From Dysgonomonas sp. 216 (GTDB lineage: Bacteria > Bacteroidota > Bacteroidia > Bacteroidales > Dysgonomonadaceae), in NCBI RefSeq assembly GCF_010501065.1, contig NZ_QVMM01000019.1, positions 1 to 64,000 on the forward strand: a stretch of 64,000 bases of DNA, read 5' to 3'. This document shows positions 41,352-50,339 of the stretch, in pieces. The notes beneath the pieces were generated by a model. It was not told the DNA's origin. It did not search any database and saw only the letters and a list, made by a program, of their open reading frames with translations. Position 1 is the first letter of the stretch; each line of letters starts with the position of its first letter. The position numbers were made by a program, and so were the translations under genes.

Positions 41352-41773
41352 AAGGTTGGTATCCTGTCAGGGATCAGATGAGTGGATGTTCTTTTAATAT
41401 AGTTCTCACTCAGGAATGGAAAGATGCAGTTTCTCAGTCGGGATTGAATCAGGAAAAGATTGATAATCTCATTCACAATATGGGTGCTGACATATTGAAA
41501 AATCATGGATATGGTAATATTGAGACAGATCCTAAATTTTGGCTAAGAGTAAAATGGGGTGAGTGGGGTTGCGAACATATTAGTGTTCCTGGTAACGCCT
41601 GTGGTCTTGATATTGATACAAGTTATGGATTTGGCGTTTATGAAGGAGAAGTCAGCTTGTCTCCACATAATGTAGATTCAATTAATCAAGCAAGCATGAT
41701 ACTTACTTTGTTTCTAAAGATAGCTGACGTATTGGAAAGTGAAGTATGGCAAAGGAAAGACGAACAACAATGA
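41339..41773 (+). CDS. Hypothetical phage protein (144 aa)
   Basis: 144 residues, acidic, with WGEWGCEHISVPGNACGLDI and a C-terminal helix. The first codons overlap the previous gene and its stop overlaps the start of the next (ATGA). No family recognised. Confidence 0.57.
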   Translation: MYKIKGWYPVRDQMSGCSFNIVLTQEWKDAVSQSGLNQEKIDNLIHNMGADILKNHGYGNIETDPKFWLRVKWGEWGCEHISVPGNACGLDIDTSYGFGVYEGEVSLSPHNVDSINQASMILTLFLKIADVLESEVWQRKDEQQ

Positions 41774-42387
41774 AAAAGCTAATACTCTCATGGCTACTCT
41801 TCCACGCCAATACATATTCAAGTAGTAAATGTTTCTATGCTATCAAGAATAAGATACTGGAAAAATATGGCAGATACTTCTCCGATGATGTTCAGTTCTT
41901 GGAGGGAAAGAAATGCCGGTGCTGTGGAGGATCAGGTATATATGTTGGATATACATGGTATTCAAAAAGGTATGAAGATTGTTGTAGATATTGTATAGAT
42001 GGATGGTATCATTTGCCTACCTATGTTATCTTGAAGAAATATCAGTTTGGCAAATACACTTTTCATCAGCCATATAAATCTGTTCCTTTCAAGAATCCTA
42101 TTCCTCATGCACCATTGATAGAAGGATATATCGAACATAAATCTACTAAATACGGATCACTAGCTAAAGATATTCTGTATCTCCTGTATGATAGAACTGA
42201 ACTTGGAAGAGGTTGGTATCTCAAATGGTACAATCCTAAATACTGGATCAACAATTTGTATCACCTCTTCACCCGAAGATTAAATTCCATACCAGTAAGA
42301 AGGGTTCGAGAGAAATTCAAAAAGAAACCTGAATATAAACCATTGCAACCATACACGCCCTGCAATGATGATGATTTACCTTTTTAA
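41770..42387 (+). CDS. Zinc-finger phage protein with SSB-like C-terminal tip
   Basis: 205 residues from the ATG at 41770. Two CxxC pairs near residues 50-80 (KCRCCGGSG and CCRYCIDGW) resemble a DnaJ-type zinc finger. The rest is basic and Tyr/Trp-rich. The last residues are NDDDLPF, almost identical to the DDLPF tip of the phage SSB encoded at 31.2 kb, so the protein could dock on the same partners that recognise SSB tails. Overlaps the previous stop codon. Function otherwise unknown. Confidence 0.62.
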   Translation: MKKLILSWLLFHANTYSSSKCFYAIKNKILEKYGRYFSDDVQFLEGKKCRCCGGSGIYVGYTWYSKRYEDCCRYCIDGWYHLPTYVILKKYQFGKYTFHQPYKSVPFKNPIPHAPLIEGYIEHKSTKYGSLAKDILYLLYDRTELGRGWYLKWYNPKYWINNLYHLFTRRLNSIPVRRVREKFKKKPEYKPLQPYTPCNDDDLPF

Positions 42388-42397
42388 TTAGATTGAT

Positions 42398-42949
42398 ATG
42401 GGAATGAGAGGACAGCGACCAAATGTAAGGAATAAATATCCTGAGCCTGAATTGGAACAGAAACCTATAAAAGTGAAACGTAAAATTGACAACACTACTC
42501 ATCATAATCTTTGTTGTATAGCTGCTAAATGGTTACAAGGGAGATGGAGTAAATCGAAACCTTATGCTGATTATGCTACTGTTGAATTGGTTACACAAGG
42601 ATGGGAAAATACAGATGTTTTCGGTTGGAATTGTCAGTATTCGACAATGATTGAAATAAAGGTTTCCCGATCAGACTTTTTGAAAGACAAAGATAAAAAA
42701 TGTAGGGTTGATTGGTATGGATCAGTTGGGAACTATAAATACTATTGTTGTCCTGAAGGCGTAATAAAAGAGAATGATCTCCCTGATAAATGGGGATTGT
42801 TGTATGTAAAAGATGGTAAGGTCGAAATTATAAAACTGGCTGAGCCACAGGAAACAAATATTGAGACAGAAAGATATATATTCAACTCTATATTTCGCAG
42901 AGAAGGTATTAATAAAAAAGTTTTTAATTATAGGAGATATGAAAAATAA
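42398..42949 (+). CDS. MmcB-like putative nuclease
   Basis: 183 residues. A basic tail precedes a core with YATVELVTQGWENTDVFGWN, MIEIKVSRSDFLKDKDKKCR and YKYYCCPEGVIKENDLPDKW, the pattern of MmcB-like PD-(D/E)xK proteins (acidic residue, then E-x-K). These are DNA-repair or phage nucleases of unclear substrate. It precedes the last gene of the early operon, whose start lies within its 3' end. Confidence 0.65.
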   Translation: MGMRGQRPNVRNKYPEPELEQKPIKVKRKIDNTTHHNLCCIAAKWLQGRWSKSKPYADYATVELVTQGWENTDVFGWNCQYSTMIEIKVSRSDFLKDKDKKCRVDWYGSVGNYKYYCCPEGVIKENDLPDKWGLLYVKDGKVEIIKLAEPQETNIETERYIFNSIFRREGINKKVFNYRRYEK

Positions 42950-43391
42950 TGAATTAAGAATCGGAAACTTAGTTACAGTTGATAATCCTAAGTATCATCC
43001 AAAACTAAAGAATATCCCATTAAAGATTGTTGGTATGTCTCAAAGGAGAGGACTTGAGAATGAAATAACTTATGTTGTAGACCTTGTATCATTAAACGAA
43101 CTTGAAAATATAGTGATACCTTTATACTCTCAGTTTATAAAATTTATCAAGCCTATCACTCTGACTGAGGATATTATACTGAATAGTGGTTTTGTTAAGG
43201 ATGATAATATATATAAAAACGAGAATATGCCTCACTATTATATTGAGTATCTATTTAGCATTTATGCTTTGAGGTATAGATACTGGCACAATGCAAGTGA
43301 AAGCTATATGATAAAGCAGCTACAATACTTGCATCAGTTTCAAAATATATTCTTCGACTTAACAGAAAAAGAATTAGATGTAAATACATAA
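42939..43391 (+). CDS. Hypothetical phage protein, last gene of early operon
   Basis: 150 residues from the ATG at 42939, preceded by a TAGGAGA ribosome site; the longer frame from 42861 is rejected because it lies within the previous gene. Opening MKNNELRIGNLVTVDNPKYH is typical of small Bacteroidota phage proteins of unknown function. The gene ends 108 bp before the left copy of the 16-bp att-like repeat. Confidence 0.6.
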   Translation: MKNNELRIGNLVTVDNPKYHPKLKNIPLKIVGMSQRRGLENEITYVVDLVSLNELENIVIPLYSQFIKFIKPITLTEDIILNSGFVKDDNIYKNENMPHYYIEYLFSIYALRYRYWHNASESYMIKQLQYLHQFQNIFFDLTEKELDVNT

Positions 43392-43499
43392 AATAATTTC
43401 GTATCTTTATGAAACAAAAAATAATGTTAAAACGCCTCAAGTTCTACCTGTGTTCTACTTGTATATTTAATATACTGAATATTAATACAAAAAAGAATC

Positions 43500-43515
43500 T
43501 CTTCCTCTCCGCAAA
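43500..43515. other. att-like direct repeat, left copy
   Basis: TCTTCCTCTCCGCAAA, identical over 16 bp to 48452-48467. The CCTCTCC-G-CA part looks like the acceptor 3' end of a tRNA, possibly tRNA-Ser, a common integration target. Two imperfect direct repeats (GTTCTACCTGT and GTTCTACTTGT, 43441-43462) lie upstream and could be integrase arm sites. Confidence 0.65.
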
Positions 43516-43548
43516 TAAAGCTAACAATCAGCAAATTAACAAAACAAA

Positions 43549-43591
43549 GGACTAAAACGGGGACTATAACCTTTTTTAGTCCTTATTTTTT
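43549..43591 (+). terminator. Terminator just right of the left att copy
   Basis: GGACTAAAA (43549-43557) pairs with TTTTAGTCC (43574-43582), followed by TTATTTTTTG. The rest of the 43392-43770 gap holds no gene that I can support. Confidence 0.6.
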
Positions 43592-43770
43592 GCAGTAAAT
43601 AAAGGAAAGAACACTAATATCAAAGTATTGTATTTTCAAATATACAAAATTTGATTCTATTAATGGGGGTGTCCCTCAAAAATATTCTTGCATAGGGGGA
43701 GGTTCTTGGTAGGTTATTTGTCTATCTAAATCAAATTATATAATTAATGAATTAACTAATGAGAGATTAG

Positions 43771-44324
43771 TTAAATGTATAATGCTTGGTTTATAAGTTT
43801 GATAAACAATTTGGTTTTTGCGTCAAGAGTATCTTTTCCAATAAGTCCAGATTTGAGATTATCGGGAATATGTTGAGAACCGTACAATTCTACAAAAAAA
43901 TATAATAATAAAATAATTTATTGTTTACTGTATCTACTATAATAGTATTAACTTCTTTACAGTCTACTTCTCTTTTATAAAAACCTTTTCCGTTTTTAAG
44001 ATATTCTATAATTTCCTTTTCATTTTTTTTAAAACTTATTTCTGATTTGAACAAGGGATAATCTAAAGATGCCTCGTAGGAATTCCATTTTCTATTTTCA
44101 AGATTTTCAGTAATGTCTTTTTTATATTCATCTTTTATTGAAAAAATAAGAAAAGAACAACCATCTCCCTGAAAATCATCCCATTGTTCATATTTTTTTA
44201 TGAAATTAATTTTATTTCCTATATCACTTCCGACAAAAGTATTAATTCTATCTATGTTATATTTTTTACAACAAGACAACATAGACATTAACCCTAGTAT
44301 TACTAACATTTTTTTATTGCCCAT
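43771..44324 (-). pseudogene. Lipoprotein gene with a frameshift in a T-run, possible immunity protein
   Basis: A 144-codon frame (start 44324, stop TAG 43890) has a lipoprotein signal (LVILGLMSMLSCC). Just before the stop lies a run of seven T on the coding strand (43894-43900). With one more T the frame continues as VELYGSQHIPDNLKSGLIGK and on to TAA at 43771, giving 184 residues in all. The extension reads as genuine protein, so the gene is probably broken, slippage-regulated or mis-sequenced. It overlaps the Rhs fragment gene by 11 bp, the place of an immunity gene; that role is an inference. Confidence 0.55.
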
Positions 44325-45501
44325 ATGTTATTTTGAATGGTTTTGATTTTTTAGTGGAAAAAAAGTCTACAGTTCTTGTAATAAATTCGTTTTTGAAACT
44401 TCTCTCACCCCATGATTTCGAGTCGAAATCATAGTTGTCATAAAAGCCTGTCACTTGCCCACTGGCATTATAATATACTGTTGCTCTTCCAAATACTCTT
44501 GCATATTCTGAACTTTCATAAAAAGAAACTACTTTTCCTCCAGCTTTTTGGGGAACTTCCACTCCATTTTCTTTAAGATACATGAGTATACTTGCAAATC
44601 TTTGACCTCGTAACTTAACATCTCCTTTACCATGCCAATAGTTCCAAAACATATCTTTACTAAATTGGGAACCTGCGTAAGATTGAATATCCCCCCCTAA
44701 TCCGCCAACTTTATCTCCATATCTATCATTACCTATCTCAAATATATCACCTTTATCTACTTCTTTATTTTCATCCTTATTATCAGATAAGTTTAAAAAT
44801 TGTTCAAGCATCATATTCTGAGCTATTTCTGCTGTTGTATTTAAATACTTTGCTAAAGTCTTATCACTATCTCCATTTTCAGCAACCAGATTTCCATCTT
44901 TATCTTTTATCCACATCCCCGTAGGATCAATATACTTTAGCGGATTGTTTAAGCAATAAGCATATGGACTAGTGCTATAATACTTTTCCGCCAAAGGATC
45001 CATGCTTGTAAACCTACCCAGAGCGGAATCGTATTGACGGGCATGGAAATCATAGAGATTCAAACCGTTCATGGTGTCGAACTCCTTTTCGCCAAACTTA
45101 TAGGGCTGCTTCTCCTGTCCCATACTTTCACCGTTAGTTACAGGTGATCCGAAGGGATAATATAACGTGCTTTGTATCACCTGTCCGCCGGCATTGGCTA
45201 CCATTGAGTTGTTACCCAAATGGTCTTTCAGGTAAAAATAGTAAATTCCCCCTTCAATATAACCGTTTTCGATCAGAATCTTTTTCATCTGTCCGTTTTC
45301 GTATATCTTATTGCCTATGTATTGCTTGGTTAACTCCTTATTGGGAACCGTGTAACTAGGCTTGCCTGCATTCTGCGCAGGGTATAACGACAGCCCTGAA
45401 TGCCATTTGTATTTGGCTTCGAGTTTTTCACCCATTGCCGTATACACATAGTCTATCGATCCCAGTATGCTGGAAGCGGTTACTCTTTTGGGGTAGTTCA
45501 A
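44314..45501 (-). pseudogene. Rhs C-terminal fragment (core domain plus toxin-like tip)
   Basis: 395 codons. Residues about 75-195 carry the Rhs-associated core: YYFYLKDHLGNNSMVANAGG, LYYPFGSP, YDFHARQYDSALGRFTSMDP and PYAYCLNNPLKYIDPTGMW. After the DPTG boundary the remaining 200 residues are a unique tip, presumably a toxin domain that I do not recognise. A full Rhs protein would have well over 1000 residues upstream; here the frame runs back into a DUF3853 gene and the first codon offered is TTG overlapping that gene's TGA stop. It is therefore an orphan tip fused to foreign DNA and may not be expressed by itself. Confidence 0.72.
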
Positions 45502-45689
45502 CTCGTTATAAGTAATACCGAAGCCTTTAAACTTTTCGCCAATCCAGCATAACCATATACAAATTTTTCATCTACTGCATTTGTTTCTGCAGCTTGTTCT
45601 TGTTTGGAACATCCTTGCTCCTGTAAAAATAGAAATTCTTCACCCGTCATTTGCCATAAAGGTTTTGACCTTAATTCTTCAATATTCAT
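45498..45689 (-). pseudogene. DUF3853-type gene, truncated by the Rhs junction
   Basis: 63 codons from the ATG at 45689. ELRSKPLWQMTGEEFLFLQ and the later KFVYGYAGLAK are hallmarks of DUF3853 proteins, small excisionase-like genes of Bacteroidota mobile elements. The family normally continues into a helix-turn-helix after this point; here the sequence switches around 45525-45540 to DNA that in another frame encodes Rhs (GFGITYNELNYPKR), ending in TGA. A deletion or recombination joined the two genes. Confidence 0.62.
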
Positions 45690-45907
45690 AATCATTTGGA
45701 ATATTAAATTTAAAAATAAGGTTGTGCACAAACCTGTTAGTTTTGTTAGCTAACAGTGGCAAAGTAAAACCGTGGGTTTGTGGTGTCCATAGTCTTATAT
45801 ATCAACATTAAACAAATGCAACTTGTTGATATTGCACTTTTTACAAATAAGTGGAATGTTAAATATCGTGGTGTATTCGTGGAGGTAAGATTACTTGAGT
45901 CTTTATT

Positions 45908-46924
45908 TTATATCTTGAAACCCCAATCTAAGAATATCTTTTCTACTTTCTCGACAAATTTTTTATCATTTGATGTTGCAGATATGCCCTTCACTGCAGT
46001 ATATTTTTTATTATAGGTTTCGGGGTTAATATTCGTTGATTTTAGTATGTCTGTTAGCCATTCTTTTTGTAATGAATCAGGAAGAGTATTTTTTAATCGA
46101 TACAATAAGTAATAGAACTTTATTGTATTTCCATGTTTAGATTGTATAGTATTAGTATGCCTTAATGGGTCATGCAGAACATCATAAAAGAGTTTTTCTT
46201 TTATAGATTTCCATAGTTTATCATTCCATTCTTTGTGAATTACAGAAATTAAGCCCATATCAAAGTTTACCTTTTCAGATGTCTCTAAATTTTCAGCACC
46301 TAAATCTTCAATTATTTTTATAATTCTATTAGGTAAAATTATAAGTTCATTAGGGAATATTTGTTCAAGATCATCAGTCCTAAAAAAAGGTCTGAACTCA
46401 AATACATTATCTGCTGGAATATATTTGGATAAACTATATATATCAGAATAATATCCAGGATTCCATAATTGTTTTTTCCTTTCGGCAACGAATGGAGTAT
46501 AAAAAAGAAGTTGATCTTTTTCCTTATTTTGTTTTACAATAATCAAATCAGAGAGAGGAGATATACTACTCCTGCTATATGTAAAATAAACAACAACTTC
46601 TTCCTGGATGTCTTTTGATGGAATCTTTTTATAAAGAGAACAGATTTCTTGACTTAAAATCAAATGCTTCTTTAATGTTTTCGAAACAGACTCTTTTTGG
46701 TCTTTATTAGAGAGGAGATTTCTTATTTCTTCTTCATAATCAATTGTGTTATTTAAGTCAAAATATATCTCTTCATCATCGTGTTTAGAATGTTTTTTAT
46801 AGCAAATAAATGATGGCATTTGTCCGATATCTTGAAATCTTTGAAATAATGTTTTTATTGCTAACAATTTATACCCTATGTCGTATATATGCTTCATTTG
46901 TGTCATAGTATTATTATATTTCAA
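45908..46924 (-). CDS. Hypothetical protein downstream of integrase (338 aa)
   Basis: 338 residues, lysine- and isoleucine-rich, with a beta-like middle (EVVVYFTYSRSSISPLSDLI; LIIVKQNKEKDQLLFYTPFV) and a helical C-terminus (LLYRLKNTLPDSLQKEWLTD). No membrane segment or known motif. The start overlaps the integrase stop by 11 bp, so it is co-translated with the integrase and is part of the mobile island. Cargo, defence or regulatory roles are all possible; none can be supported. Confidence 0.62.
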   Translation of the reverse strand: MKYNNTMTQMKHIYDIGYKLLAIKTLFQRFQDIGQMPSFICYKKHSKHDDEEIYFDLNNTIDYEEEIRNLLSNKDQKESVSKTLKKHLILSQEICSLYKKIPSKDIQEEVVVYFTYSRSSISPLSDLIIVKQNKEKDQLLFYTPFVAERKKQLWNPGYYSDIYSLSKYIPADNVFEFRPFFRTDDLEQIFPNELIILPNRIIKIIEDLGAENLETSEKVNFDMGLISVIHKEWNDKLWKSIKEKLFYDVLHDPLRHTNTIQSKHGNTIKFYYLLYRLKNTLPDSLQKEWLTDILKSTNINPETYNKKYTAVKGISATSNDKKFVEKVEKIFLDWGFKI

Positions 46925-48290
46925 GTTTCTTTAATAATTCAGCAAGTTTTTCTTTGGGAATAGCTTTTAATTGTCCCAATAGTTTTTCTTCATCATCATC
47001 TTTTTTATTCCAAGCTTTCATAGCTTCTCTTTTGGCTTCATCTGAAATGTCAATATAGGGTTTCATTGATTTATAATCGCTATGACCTGTCCATTTCATA
47101 ACAGTTTGGGCAGGAATCCCCAATGCTAAAGAAATACATATAAAAGTCCTACGTCCAGCATGGGTGCTCAATAGTGAATATTTAGGAGATGTTTTTTCTA
47201 TGCGCTCATTTCCTTTAAAATAAACTTCCGTAATAGATTCATTTATTTCAGCTAATTCTCCAAGTTCCTTTAAATAATCATTCATTTTCTGATTAGTTAT
47301 AACAGGCAGAACCTTATTATTCTCAAAATGATAACCTTTGTATTTATTCAATATAGCAGAACTATAATCATTTAGATCAATTTGAAGACTATCTATTGTT
47401 TTTATAGTTGTAATTTCTACATAACCTTCTTTTATGTTGCTCCACTTAAGGTTATACACATCAGAATAGCGCAATGAGGTAAAACAAGAGAATAAGAATA
47501 CGTCTCGAACTCGCTCTAAATACTTCTTCGTTTCAGGTATTTTATAATCTTGCAGTTGCATGAGTTCTTTCCATGTAAGAAATATGACCTTCTTAGGAAC
47601 TGTTTTGAAAGAGGGTTTAAAGGTAAGAAAAGCGTTATTATTGTTATATCCTTTGTTTAAGCTCCAACGAAGAAACCACTTCAAAAAAGCCAATTGTTTA
47701 CCGATGGTACTATTCCTCAGATTTTTTGTATCACGAAGATAATCTATATAGTCTATCAATCTGGACTCGTTTAGTGATTTAAATGTCACTTTTTTATCAA
47801 AACCTTCTAAATGATTTTTTACTGCTGCAAATTTTTCAAATGTTGCATCCGTCCAATTATTTTGCTTTCCACAATCTTTGACAAATAAATCAAATACATA
47901 AAAGAACGAAGCCTTATCAGCACCTCCTTTGGTTTCCTTATCATTTGTATCATTAAAAGCCTCTCTGTACTCTATAAGGCTTGGAATATGTTCTTTAACT
48001 TCAAAGGTTTTAAAAACATCATCAGCAATATTAGCTAATCGTTGTATTTCTTTGTTGATTTCTGTTGCAGAGACTTTTTTCTTCCCATGTGTTGTCCCTG
48101 CGGTACAACGCTGGCTTTCTTTATTCCATTTTTCTATATAAACACGGTAACCAACATTGAAATCAATTTTACCAACTGAATAACGGATGCGAAGTCTTAA
48201 TTTCCCATCAGGTTTATATCCCGTCTGACTTTTTTTGTCTTTTTCTTTATCTATAAAAAATAGATAATTACGTTTAATAGTAATGCTCAT
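46914..48290 (-). CDS. Tyrosine recombinase (integrase)
   Basis: 458 residues with the three-part layout of Bacteroidota phage and transposon integrases: N-terminal arm-binding region (about 1-60), SAM-like core-binding domain (about 125-225) and catalytic domain. Catalytic residues are visible: Arg274 (TSLRYSD), His377 and Arg380 (THAGRR), His403 (TGHSD) and Tyr412 (KPYID). It starts 161 bp from the right copy of the 16-bp repeat and points away from it, the standard position for the integrase of an element inserted there. It may serve the small island, the prophage or both. Confidence 0.93.
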   Translation of the reverse strand: MSITIKRNYLFFIDKEKDKKSQTGYKPDGKLRLRIRYSVGKIDFNVGYRVYIEKWNKESQRCTAGTTHGKKKVSATEINKEIQRLANIADDVFKTFEVKEHIPSLIEYREAFNDTNDKETKGGADKASFFYVFDLFVKDCGKQNNWTDATFEKFAAVKNHLEGFDKKVTFKSLNESRLIDYIDYLRDTKNLRNSTIGKQLAFLKWFLRWSLNKGYNNNNAFLTFKPSFKTVPKKVIFLTWKELMQLQDYKIPETKKYLERVRDVFLFSCFTSLRYSDVYNLKWSNIKEGYVEITTIKTIDSLQIDLNDYSSAILNKYKGYHFENNKVLPVITNQKMNDYLKELGELAEINESITEVYFKGNERIEKTSPKYSLLSTHAGRRTFICISLALGIPAQTVMKWTGHSDYKSMKPYIDISDEAKREAMKAWNKKDDDEEKLLGQLKAIPKEKLAELLKKLEI

Positions 48291-48451
48291 AACTCAAAAT
48301 AAAATAGTCCCTAATTTGTAAAAATAGGGACTAAAATTGAGATATGCAATGATATAATGAGATATCTTATGCGAAATCTAATTTATAACAATCTATTAAT
48401 TAACAATGTATTGTGATGATTTGATATTGTAAAATATTATAGGAGATAGAG

Positions 48452-48467
48452 TCTTCCTCTCCGCAAA
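48452..48467. other. att-like direct repeat, right copy
   Basis: TCTTCCTCTCCGCAAA again, 4.95 kb from the left copy. It is followed at once by a terminator hairpin and then by host genes, so it marks the right border of integrated DNA. Confidence 0.7.
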
Positions 48468-48479
48468 AACAATATAAAG

Positions 48480-48502
48480 GTCGCTTAAATAGCGACTTTT
48501 TT
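48480..48502 (+). terminator. Terminator at the right border
   Basis: GTCGCT-TAAAT-AGCGAC followed by TTTTTTCG, 13 bp after the att core. It would fit the native terminator of the gene whose 3' end forms attB. The 48291-48631 gap otherwise holds the amidase promoter. Confidence 0.72.
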
Positions 48503-48603
48503 CGTTCTATTAAAAGCTGCAAAAACAAATCTCCGGTTTGTTCATTTACATCAAAACATGTTATATTACATGTATAGATAAAGATAAATTAGAGTATTAA
48601 CAT

Positions 48604-48611
48604 TATCTTTG
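48604..48611 (+). promoter_or_regulatory. Bacteroidota -7 box for the amidase gene
   Basis: TATCTTTG, a perfect TAnnTTTG, 20 nt before the amidase start codon. No clear -33 TTG at the usual distance. Confidence 0.55.
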
Positions 48612-48631
48612 TTCCCGATAAAGGCAAATAT

Positions 48632-49729
48632 ATGAGTTATATTCGAATCATCTTTATTTTCACGCTGCTTTTGTCTACTTTGGGCTTATTTGCTCGGGCA
48701 GAAAAAGATAAACCTCGCAACGGAGAAGGAATTCATTCTTTTTTAAAGAGAAACAAGCGAACGGAAAAAGAGCATTACAAACAGTTTTTAGAGCTGAACC
48801 CAAACAAGTTTGGAAAGCAAAACTCCCTTAAAATGGGAGTGTATTACACCTTACCTCCGTTAACCCCGAAAAAGACCACTGCAAGTACACCTCAGGCAAC
48901 ATCATCGAACGGTGTAAAAAAGAGAGATAAGCTTTTTGGCCCGAAATACGAAGAATATACTATAAAGTCGGATAAACTGAAAGGAGCCGTTTTTTTTCTT
49001 TCGAGTGGACACGGAGGCCCCGACTGCGGTGCTGTAGGCAAAGTGAACGGGAAGATTATACACGAGGACGAATATGCCTATGACATAACTCTGCGTTTAG
49101 CCCGAAACCTGCGCGAAGAAGGTGCGACGGTGCACATGATTATACAAGACGCGAAAGACGGTATACGAGATGAACCATACCTTAAATACAGTAGCCGTGA
49201 AACCTGTATGGGCGAAAAAATCCCTCTTAATCAGCTAAAGCGTTTAGTTCAGAGAAGCCGTAAGATAAACCAGCTTGCCGCAAAATCGAAAGAGAAGTAT
49301 AAACGATCGGTATTCATTCATCTGGATAGCAGAGGGCAAAGACAACAGCTTGATGTATTTTTCTACCATGCACCCAAAAGCAAAGAAGGCCAAAGACTTG
49401 CTTTAACAATGAAGAAAACCTTCAACGATCATTACGCAAAACACCAACCGAACAGAGGTTTCTCTGGAACAGTTACACCACGAGGCTTATATGTACTGAA
49501 CAATACTTCGCCTGTCGGGATTTTTGCCGAACTTGGAAATATACAGAATAGCTCCGATCAGCGTCGGTTTATCCAGCCCGACAACCGTCAGGCATTAGCT
49601 AACTGGATGTGCAGAGGATTCATTGCCGATTATGAGAACTGGAAGAGTAGTGCCAAAACCTCTAAACCTGCTGCAACTCCTAAAACAACAACCAAATCGA
49701 AAAAGACATCGAAGAAAGCCAAGAAATAA
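48632..49729 (+). CDS. N-acetylmuramoyl-L-alanine amidase (Amidase_3)
   Basis: 365 residues. A signal peptide (about 1-22) and a region with LKMGVYYTLPPLTPKK that may be a LysM remnant precede the Amidase_3 domain (about 118-335). The zinc site and catalytic residues are visible: SSGHGGPDCGAVG (His), HEDEYAYDI (Glu), VFIHLDSRG (His) and IFAELGNIQN (catalytic Glu). The enzyme cleaves the amide bond between MurNAc and the stem peptide in the periplasm, in cell separation or wall turnover. The C-terminus is a Lys/Thr/Ala-rich tail. First host gene right of the integrated elements. Confidence 0.88.
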   Translation: MSYIRIIFIFTLLLSTLGLFARAEKDKPRNGEGIHSFLKRNKRTEKEHYKQFLELNPNKFGKQNSLKMGVYYTLPPLTPKKTTASTPQATSSNGVKKRDKLFGPKYEEYTIKSDKLKGAVFFLSSGHGGPDCGAVGKVNGKIIHEDEYAYDITLRLARNLREEGATVHMIIQDAKDGIRDEPYLKYSSRETCMGEKIPLNQLKRLVQRSRKINQLAAKSKEKYKRSVFIHLDSRGQRQQLDVFFYHAPKSKEGQRLALTMKKTFNDHYAKHQPNRGFSGTVTPRGLYVLNNTSPVGIFAELGNIQNSSDQRRFIQPDNRQALANWMCRGFIADYENWKSSAKTSKPAATPKTTTKSKKTSKKAKK

Positions 49730-49827
49730 AGCCAGCACCATTATTCTAGCTATATAGAATTAAGTATCAACCTCAACCCCATACAGGCAGCTTTTTGAGA
49801 AAACCTGACATACCTGACAACTTTATT

Positions 49828-50154
49828 GTTCTTTTAAATTATACTTACTGTGCAAGGTTAGTCCCTTTTGCGAAGCTTTTTTTGAAGGCGGCCTTAGCTT
49901 CGACGGACAAGGCATGCAGGCGGCAAAGGCGTTAAAAATTAAAAGCTGTTTGAGCAGCTTTAGCTGCGAGTTATTTTTAATTTAGTCTTTAAGCCTGCAA
50001 TGCTGTCCCAAAGAAGGTACAGCCGTAAAATGCCTTTTTGATTCCTTTTGTGGCATGGGGCAAAAGGAATGCAAGTGATCTTCGATCACGCGCAGTAAAT
50101 GAACGAAGGCAAGCATCAATAAAATGCGCGGCAGTAAGTATAATTTTAAAGAAC
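49828..50154. mobile_element. MITE-like intergenic element with 23-bp terminal inverted repeats
   Basis: The ends 49828-49850 and 50132-50154 are inverted repeats matching at 22 of 23 positions (GTTCTTTTAAATTATACTTACTG against its complement with one change). The interior is richer in G+C than the flanks and holds several hairpins: GTGATCTTCGATCAC, and ATTCCTTTTG pairing with CAAAAGGAAT. No open frame is present. Outside lie near-identical direct copies of an AAACCTGACAYACCTGACA motif (about 49801 and 50219). This explains most of the 610-bp gap between the amidase and fucosidase genes. A structured non-coding RNA is the main alternative. Confidence 0.55.
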
Positions 50155-50339
50155 GTTATCCTATTTATGTAGAATTATATACAGCCTACAATGCGTTAAA
50201 AAGCATATAAACTGTAAAACCTGACACACCTGACAGCTTTTGCATTTATTTTGTTTCAACCAGATATTGAATATAAAACAGAAAGAAGGCAGCTAAATGC
50301 CACCTTCTTCCGAATATTAATTATAGTTGATAACATATC

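Noticed and set aside
43500..43515. A complete tRNA gene at the att-like repeat
   Set aside because: Only the acceptor-like 3' end is present at both copies; no cloverleaf can be formed from upstream sequence.
46160..46167. CCTTAATG match inside the 338-residue island gene
   Set aside because: The sequence at the required spacing (46128-46135) is not box-like, and it lies within a gene of the other element.
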